A stretch of DNA of 42,205 nt from Lysobacteraceae bacterium NML07-0707 (GTDB lineage: Bacteria > Pseudomonadota > Gammaproteobacteria > Xanthomonadales > Xanthomonadaceae), in NCBI GenBank assembly GCA_002798295.1, contig NWQT01000013.1, positions 1 to 42,205 of the forward strand. The letters run 5' to 3'. The notes beneath the pieces are model-generated. The model ran no database searches. It saw only the letters and a program-made list of their open reading frames with translations, and was not told the origin of the DNA. This document shows, piece after piece, positions 38,693-42,205 of this stretch. Each line of letters starts with the position of its first letter. Within the stretch, counting starts at the first letter, position 1. The translations under genes and the position numbers were made by a program.

Positions 38693-40309
38693 ATGTCCCA
38701 CGACAAAATCCTCATCCTCGACTTCGGCTCGCAAGTCACCCAGCTCATCGCCCGCCGCATCCGCGAAGCCAACGTCTATTGTGAAGTGCACCCTTGTGAT
38801 GTGAGCAGCGACTGGCTGCGCGACTACGCCGCCGATGGGCGGCTCAAGGGCATCGTCCTCTCCGGCAGCCACGCCAGCGTCTATGAAGTGGATGACCGCG
38901 CGCCGGACGCCGCGTTTGAACTGGGCATCCCGGTGCTCGGCATCTGCTACGGCATGCAGACCATGGCGCAGCAACTGGGCGGGCAAGTGCAGGGCAGCAA
39001 TACCCGCGAATTCGGCTATGCCGAAGTGCGCGCCCATGGCCATACCGCGCTGCTGAAAGACATCCAAGACTTCCACACCCCCGAAGGCCACGGCATGCTG
39101 AAAGTGTGGATGAGCCACGGCGACAAGGTGACCGCCTTGCCCGAGGGCTTCAAGCTGATGGCCAGCACGCCGAGCTGCCCGATTGCCGGCATGGCGGATG
39201 AGGCGCGGCGCTTCTATGGCGTGCAGTTCCACCCGGAAGTGACCCACACCGTGCAGGGCCGCGCCATGTTGGAGCGCTTCGTGCTCGACATCTGCGCCGC
39301 CCAGCCGGACTGGATCATGCGCGACCACATCGAAGAAGCGGTGGAAAAAATCCGCGCACAAGTGGGCGATGAAGAAGTCATTTTGGGTCTGTCCGGCGGC
39401 GTCGATTCCTCCGTAGCCGCAGCCCTCATCCACCGCGCCATCGGCGACCAGCTCACCTGCGTGTTCGTCGATCACGGCCTCTTGCGCCTCAACGAAGGCG
39501 ACATGGTGATGGACATGTTCACCGGCAAACTGCACGCCAAAGTGGTGCGCGTCGATGCCAGCCAGCTATTCCTTGATGCGCTCAAGGGTGTGTCCGACCC
39601 CGAGCAGAAACGCAAGATCATCGGCAAGCTGTTCGTCGACGTGTTCAAGGCCGAGGCGGAAAAACTCAAGGCCGCAGGCAATGGCGCGAAGGGCGCCACC
39701 TTCCTCGCCCAAGGCACCATCTACCCCGACGTGATCGAATCCGGCGGCGCCAAGAGCAAAAAAGCCGTGGTCATCAAAAGCCACCACAACGTCGGCGGCC
39801 TGCCTGAACAACTCGGCCTGAAACTGCTGGAGCCGCTGCGCGATTTGTTTAAAGACGAAGTGCGCGAACTGGGCGTGGCGCTGGGCCTGCCGCACGACAT
39901 GGTCTATCGCCACCCCTTCCCCGGCCCCGGCCTCGGCGTGCGCATCTTGGGCGAAATCAAAAAAGAATACGCCGACCTGCTGCGCCAGGCAGACGCCATC
40001 TTTATTGAAGAACTGCGCTCCACCATCGAACCCAACAGCGGCAAAAGCTGGTACGAGCTCACCTCCCAAGCCTTCACCGTCTTTTTGCCCGTCAAATCCG
40101 TCGGCGTCATGGGCGACGGCCGCACCTACGACTACGTCGTGGCGCTCCGCGCCGTACAAACCAGCGACTTCATGACCGCCGACTGGGCGGAACTGCCGTA
40201 TGCACTGCTGAAAAAAGTGTCATCGCGCATCATCAACGAAGTGCGCGGCATCAACCGCGTGACCTATGACGTGTCATCCAAACCGCCTGCGACGATTGAG
40301 TGGGAGTAA
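38693..40309 (+). CDS. guaA: GMP synthase (glutamine-hydrolysing)
   Basis: A 538-residue two-part enzyme. The N-terminal class I amidotransferase has C85 (GICYGMQ) with H180 and E182 (FHPEVTHT). The synthase part has the PP-loop LSGGVDSS (S234 region) and the C-terminal dimerisation domain ending [24 protein letters not shown]-type motif. It turns XMP into GMP. The ATG at 38693 begins [14 protein letters not shown]; a TTG-led frame at 38684 is less likely. Confidence 0.97.
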   Translation: MSHDKILILDFGSQVTQLIARRIREANVYCEVHPCDVSSDWLRDYAADGRLKGIVLSGSHASVYEVDDRAPDAAFELGIPVLGICYGMQTMAQQLGGQVQGSNTREFGYAEVRAHGHTALLKDIQDFHTPEGHGMLKVWMSHGDKVTALPEGFKLMASTPSCPIAGMADEARRFYGVQFHPEVTHTVQGRAMLERFVLDICAAQPDWIMRDHIEEAVEKIRAQVGDEEVILGLSGGVDSSVAAALIHRAIGDQLTCVFVDHGLLRLNEGDMVMDMFTGKLHAKVVRVDASQLFLDALKGVSDPEQKRKIIGKLFVDVFKAEAEKLKAAGNGAKGATFLAQGTIYPDVIESGGAKSKKAVVIKSHHNVGGLPEQLGLKLLEPLRDLFKDEVRELGVALGLPHDMVYRHPFPGPGLGVRILGEIKKEYADLLRQADAIFIEELRSTIEPNSGKSWYELTSQAFTVFLPVKSVGVMGDGRTYDYVVALRAVQTSDFMTADWAELPYALLKKVSSRIINEVRGINRVTYDVSSKPPATIEWE

Positions 40310-40364
40310 TGACATTCAAAGTTGGTAATCTGATTTACACCAAAAATATTTCAAGGCAAAACAA

Positions 40365-41384
40365 ATGGCACGAGCTGATATCTTGGTTGATTTAGTAAAA
40401 GCTGTCGGCAGTGGCGACCAGTTGTCCTTTCGCAAGTCAGTTGAAATTCTGATTCAAGAGGAACTTAGTAAAGGGCATCGAATTCTAGCTGACCGCTTAG
40501 AAAAAGCGCTACGCGCCTATTCTAGTCAGGCAAATTTATCTCAAGCGCCTACTTCAACGATGCGCCAATCACAGACCAAAAATATTGCAGCACAAGATTT
40601 GACTGTTGAGTTGATCCCGGAGCGCTCATTGGGAAGTTTGGTGCTTGCTGACGGTATTCGCGCACAATTGTGAGAGGTCATTGAGGAACAGCATCGTGCA
40701 GAGCTGCTACATGCTTATGGCTTAAGCCCTAGACACCGAATCTTGTTGGCTGGACCACCAGGTAATGGAAAAACATCACTGGCCGAGGCATTAGCATTTG
40801 AATTGATGGTGCCGTTGATTGTTGTTCGTTACAACGCATTAATCGGTAGTTATTTGGGAGAGACGGCTGTTCGTTTAAAAGGGTTGCTTGATTATGCCAG
40901 AACACGGCGTTGCGTGTTGTTCTTTGATGAGTTTGAGACTTTGGGGAAAGAGCGAGGGGATACGCATGAAACCGGGGAAATTAAACGGGCGGTGAGTTCT
41001 TTGCTGCTTGAACTGGATAATCTTCCAGATTATGTTGTTGTAGTCGCAGCCAGCAATCACCCTGAACTTCTTGACAGGGCTGTTTGGCGTCGATTTCAGG
41101 TTCGATTGGAACTTCCACCTCCTACGCGAGCACAGTTGACATCCTTTATTGCTTCTATATGTGAAAATAGCAAAGTCAATTTTGGATTGACTGCTGAGAC
41201 TGTTGCCAAAAAACTTTTGGGGCTTAGCTTTTCGGAAGTAGAAGAATTTTGCTTAGGAGTGATTCGGAGGGCAGTGCTGGATCAAAAGGTGGATGATGCT
41301 AGGATGATCGTTTATTCCAAGCTGGAACAATGGAGGAAACGATTGAAACCTAAATCCAAAGATACATCGGAAGATAAAGATTAA
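40365..41384 (+). pseudogene. ietA: IetA-like AAA+ ATPase interrupted by an in-frame TGA
   Basis: One frame runs from ATG 40365 to the TAA ending at 41384 (339 residues if read through), broken only by TGA at 40671-40673 after residue 102. The N-terminal part (MARADILVDLVKAVGSGDQ) and the AAA+ part are both well preserved: GPPGNGKTSL, VLFFDEFETLG, VVVAASNHPELL and RRFQ. Reading resumes at EVIEEQHRAELLHAYGLSPRHRILLAGPP. A CGA-to-TGA change is the simplest cause. The gene is followed 9 nt later by a subtilisin-like protease start, the layout of the IetAS defence pair (AAA+ ATPase plus S8 protease). The region is AT-rich against the GC-rich background, which suggests acquisition. Confidence 0.75.
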
Positions 41385-41393
41385 GGAAATATC

Positions 41394-41581
41394 ATGCCTG
41401 ACAAATATTTCCCATTGCTGGTTTTTCCTGAAAAACAAATCCTCAAGCCAGAAAAGGGCAATGGCTTCCCCCCAAAAAAGCAGAATTTGCCAGATCATGG
41501 GGGCCAGGTGACCCGTGTTGGAAGACAGATTGAATATCTGAAAGAAGATTTTGTGCGCTACCAGGGCAGTCTGAGTGGTGC
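41394..41581 (+). pseudogene. ietS: truncated IetS-like subtilisin-family protease, N-terminus only
   Basis: About 62 codons remain. The start (MPDKYFPLLVFPEK) and the basic region (GNGFPPKKQNLPDHGGQVTRVGRQIEYL) resemble the N-terminus of S8 peptidases that follow this kind of ATPase. The catalytic Asp-His-Ser domain is absent because IS3-family DNA begins near 41582; the frame runs on only to a stop at 41621. AAGGAAAT precedes the ATG. Family assignment rests on the short N-terminus and on the neighbour, so it is moderate. Confidence 0.55.
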
Positions 41582-42205
41582 TGTAATGACCCACCACTTT
41601 CTGCACAGGTCAGGCTGCTAAAGCATACGCTTCAGCAGGTGTTTTCATGCCGAGCGCCTGATGCGGGCGTCGGTGATTGTAGAACTGGATCCAGTCGCCC
41701 AGCACACGCATGGCATGCTGCTGGCTCTCAAAGCGATGACGGTGTACGCATTGCTCCTTGAGGGTACGGATGAGGCGTTCCACCATGCCGTTTTGCTGCG
41801 GGCAATGCGGGGTGATGAACTCTTGCTGCAAGCCATAGCTGCGAACCAGCCGCGTGTAACCGCGGCTGGTAAACACCAGGCCGTTGTCCGAACGCAGCAG
41901 GAACGGCTCAGGCACACGCCCGAGCGTGCCATAGCGGGCAATCAGTGCCTGCTCCAATGCCGCCACCGCGGTACTGGCCTTGCCGCTGCGTGAGAGATGC
42001 CAGCCCAGCCATTGCCGGGTATGGCAATCGATAACAAGTGCCAACGTCAGCCAGCCATCACGTCCTCCCCATACCCGGCACAGGTCGGTCGCCCAACGCT
42101 GGTCGGGGGCAGTAGCGACCGAAGGCAGCGCCTGGATACGGGGCCGTCGTCCCACTGCACGCTTGCGCACCTGCCAGCCCTTGAGCTGGAAGATGCGTTG
42201 CACCG
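41582..42205 (-). mobile_element. IS3-family insertion sequence, right part (cut by window end)
   Basis: The element end is placed at about 41582, where TGTAATGACCCACC begins; IS3 ends usually start with TG. It contains OrfB on the minus strand and continues past the window edge. Its insertion removed most of the IetS-like protease. The other end and target duplication lie outside. Confidence 0.7.
41610..42205 (-). CDS. IS3-family transposase OrfB (partial)
   Basis: At least 197 residues to the window edge; the frame is probably open beyond it, so the apparent start is internal. The DDE core is seen as RWATDLCRVWGG, LRSDNGLVF and GMVERLIRTLKEQ, and the end is YNHRRPHQALGMKTPAEAYALAA. The frame is intact. 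It differs from the IS3 fragment at the left edge. Confidence 0.9.
   Translation of the reverse strand, partial: VQRIFQLKGWQVRKRAVGRRPRIQALPSVATAPDQRWATDLCRVWGGRDGWLTLALVIDCHTRQWLGWHLSRSGKASTAVAALEQALIARYGTLGRVPEPFLLRSDNGLVFTSRGYTRLVRSYGLQQEFITPHCPQQNGMVERLIRTLKEQCVHRHRFESQQHAMRVLGDWIQFYNHRRPHQALGMKTPAEAYALAA

Noticed and set aside
40671-40673. TGA read as selenocysteine
   Set aside because: No SECIS-like hairpin was evident and AAA+ ATPases of this type are not selenoproteins; a nonsense mutation is simpler.

Overview
The window reads as a chromosomal segment of a gammaproteobacterium, most likely from the Lysobacterales (Xanthomonadales). This is inferred from a GC-rich background, a fused cysN/cysC gene, a leucine/isovalerate (liu) catabolic cluster, the trxB/ftsK/lolA/rarA order, and an intergenic repeat with GCTTTT hexamers of a kind I associate with that order. 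No rRNA, tRNA or CRISPR array was recognised.

Layout. 1-1198 is an insertion-sequence zone: the tail of an IS3-family transposase, a decayed IS5-like fragment, and a complete IS1595-family element with 17-bp terminal repeats and a target duplication. 1266-8016 (mostly +) holds an exported beta-propeller/amidohydrolase fusion, tehB (-), uup and a NUDIX hydrolase. 8018-11018 (-) is a tight gene chain: SDR dehydrogenase, efpL, a lipoprotein, a GNAT acetyltransferase, a barnase-type RNase and its barstar-type inhibitor. Genes from the lipoprotein onward overlap by 4 nt. 11097-13686 (-) holds an unknown exported protein and an uncharacterised protein with an EVE/PUA-like domain and a PD-(D/E)XK nuclease domain. 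13695-20555 (-) holds liuE, liuD, liuC and liuB, with a bactofilin and a zinc-ribbon protein between liuB and liuC. 20701-22086 (-) has a GFA-family protein and trxB. 22266-29471 (+) has ftsK, lolA, rarA, cysD and cysNC. 29472-30057 is an IS graveyard. 30058-31770 (-) is a Sel1-repeat protein. 31935-40309 (+) is a housekeeping run: rpsF, rpsR, rplI, dnaB, alr, an OmpA-family lipoprotein, guaB, two small membrane ORFs and guaA. 40365-42205 is an AT-rich island with the remains of an IetAS-like pair (AAA+ ATPase plus subtilisin-like protease). The ATPase is split by an in-frame TGA and the protease is cut off by an IS3-family element running off the window.

How genes work together. liuB+liuD form 3-methylcrotonyl-CoA carboxylase, liuC hydrates 3-methylglutaconyl-CoA and liuE cleaves HMG-CoA, giving the lower leucine pathway. 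cysD+cysNC make PAPS. guaB+guaA make GMP. rpsF/rpsR/rplI are ribosomal. The RNase and barstar homologue form a toxic enzyme/inhibitor pair.

The most interesting items are the EVE-like/nuclease protein behind the liu operon, the broken IetAS-like locus, the RNase/barstar pair in a coupled chain with efpL, and the bactofilin/zinc-ribbon pair.
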